The notes beneath the pieces were generated by a model. It was given only the letters and a program-made list of their open reading frames with translations. It searched no databases and had not been told where the DNA came from. The translations under genes were made by a program, and so were the position numbers. Below are positions 5,310 through 5,385 of a stretch of 5,385 bases of DNA, piece after piece. The DNA comes from an uncultured Clostridia bacterium. Its GTDB lineage: Bacteria > Bacillota > Clostridia > Oscillospirales > Acutalibacteraceae. The stretch lies in assembly GCA_947565265.1 (NCBI GenBank), contig CANOFK010000102.1, positions 1 through 5,385 on the forward strand, read 5' to 3'. Position 1 is the stretch's first letter. Every line of letters starts with the position of its first letter.

Positions 5310-5329
5310 TCCCAAAAAATTATTTGGGA
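5310..5329 (-). promoter_or_regulatory. Leader hairpin partly covering the ribosome binding site
   Basis: On the minus strand TCCCAAA (5329 to 5323) and TTTGGGA (5316 to 5310) form a 7-bp stem with a 6-nt TAATTT loop. The GGGA of the second arm is the first half of the GGGAGGT ribosome binding site of the 87-residue gene. The stem could lower translation, or the palindrome could be an operator. It is AT-rich and short, so the effect may be small. Confidence 0.4.
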
Positions 5330-5344
5330 TTAGGACTTGTTTGA

Positions 5345-5374
5345 AAAATAGCAAAGGCTGAGCTAAATCAACAA
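5345..5374 (-). promoter_or_regulatory. Candidate promoter of the minus-strand gene
   Basis: Read on the minus strand: TTGTTG (5374 to 5369) as a poor -35, an 18-nt spacer, and TATTTT (5350 to 5345) preceded by TGC. The TGN immediately upstream makes an extended -10, which can compensate for a weak -35. The predicted start near 5338 gives a leader of about 37 nt. The 8-nt direct repeat AAAATAGC on the + strand (5345-5352 and 5373-5380) overlaps both promoter boxes. Confidence 0.4.
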
Positions 5375-5385
5375 AATAGCGATAG

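Noticed and set aside
5002..5361. Plus-strand 119-codon frame near the right end
   Set aside because: It begins inside the terminator and is antisense to the better supported 87-residue gene, which has a strong ribosome binding site. The translation is leucine/arginine/proline-rich without a family signature.

Overview
The window looks like chromosomal DNA of a GC-rich anaerobic Firmicute, most likely class Clostridia in the Oscillospiraceae/Ruminococcaceae neighbourhood. This rests on protein content and style only: Firmicute-type PheS and PheT, an IreB/UPF0297 protein (a family confined to Firmicutes), AAGGAGG-type ribosome binding sites, GC-biased third codon positions, and an intergenic repeat style I associate with that group. 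No marker for species assignment is present.

Layout. Positions 1-1393 and 1440-3803 form an aminoacyl-tRNA synthetase operon on the + strand: pheS (86-1114), a small unrecognised gene (1127-1393) and pheT (1440-3803). PheS and PheT assemble into the (alpha-beta)2 phenylalanyl-tRNA synthetase. The 88-residue gene between them is unusual, because pheS and pheT are normally adjacent. A short reading frame running in from the left edge ends in an ATGA overlap with the pheS start and may be the tail of an upstream gene.

Positions 3804-4292 hold no credible gene. Instead there is a structured non-coding element (about 3824-4263). It is bounded by compound inverted repeats (10 nt plus 13 nt, perfect in both halves) and contains two perfect GC-rich hairpins, a 47/49-bp imperfect tandem repeat and a 15-bp AT-rich palindrome. 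It resembles a non-autonomous or dispersed intergenic element and is the most interesting non-genic signal here.

A sigma-A-like promoter just downstream of this element (TTGCAA, 17 nt, TATGAT) drives a two-gene unit. The first gene is ireB (UPF0297; GTG start at 4368, not the upstream TTG at 4293). The second is a 107-residue conserved-looking hypothetical protein (4654-4977). A bidirectional intrinsic terminator (4985-5019) ends that unit. It also lies just past the 3' end of a convergent minus-strand gene (5301 to 5038) encoding an 87-residue highly charged hypothetical protein. That gene has a strong ribosome binding site, a possible extended -10 promoter, and a small hairpin that includes part of its ribosome binding site.

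No mobile-element protein, CRISPR array, tRNA or rRNA was found. The genes are mostly housekeeping. The candidates for something undescribed are the small gene inside the pheST operon, the inverted-repeat-bounded element, and the three small hypothetical proteins.
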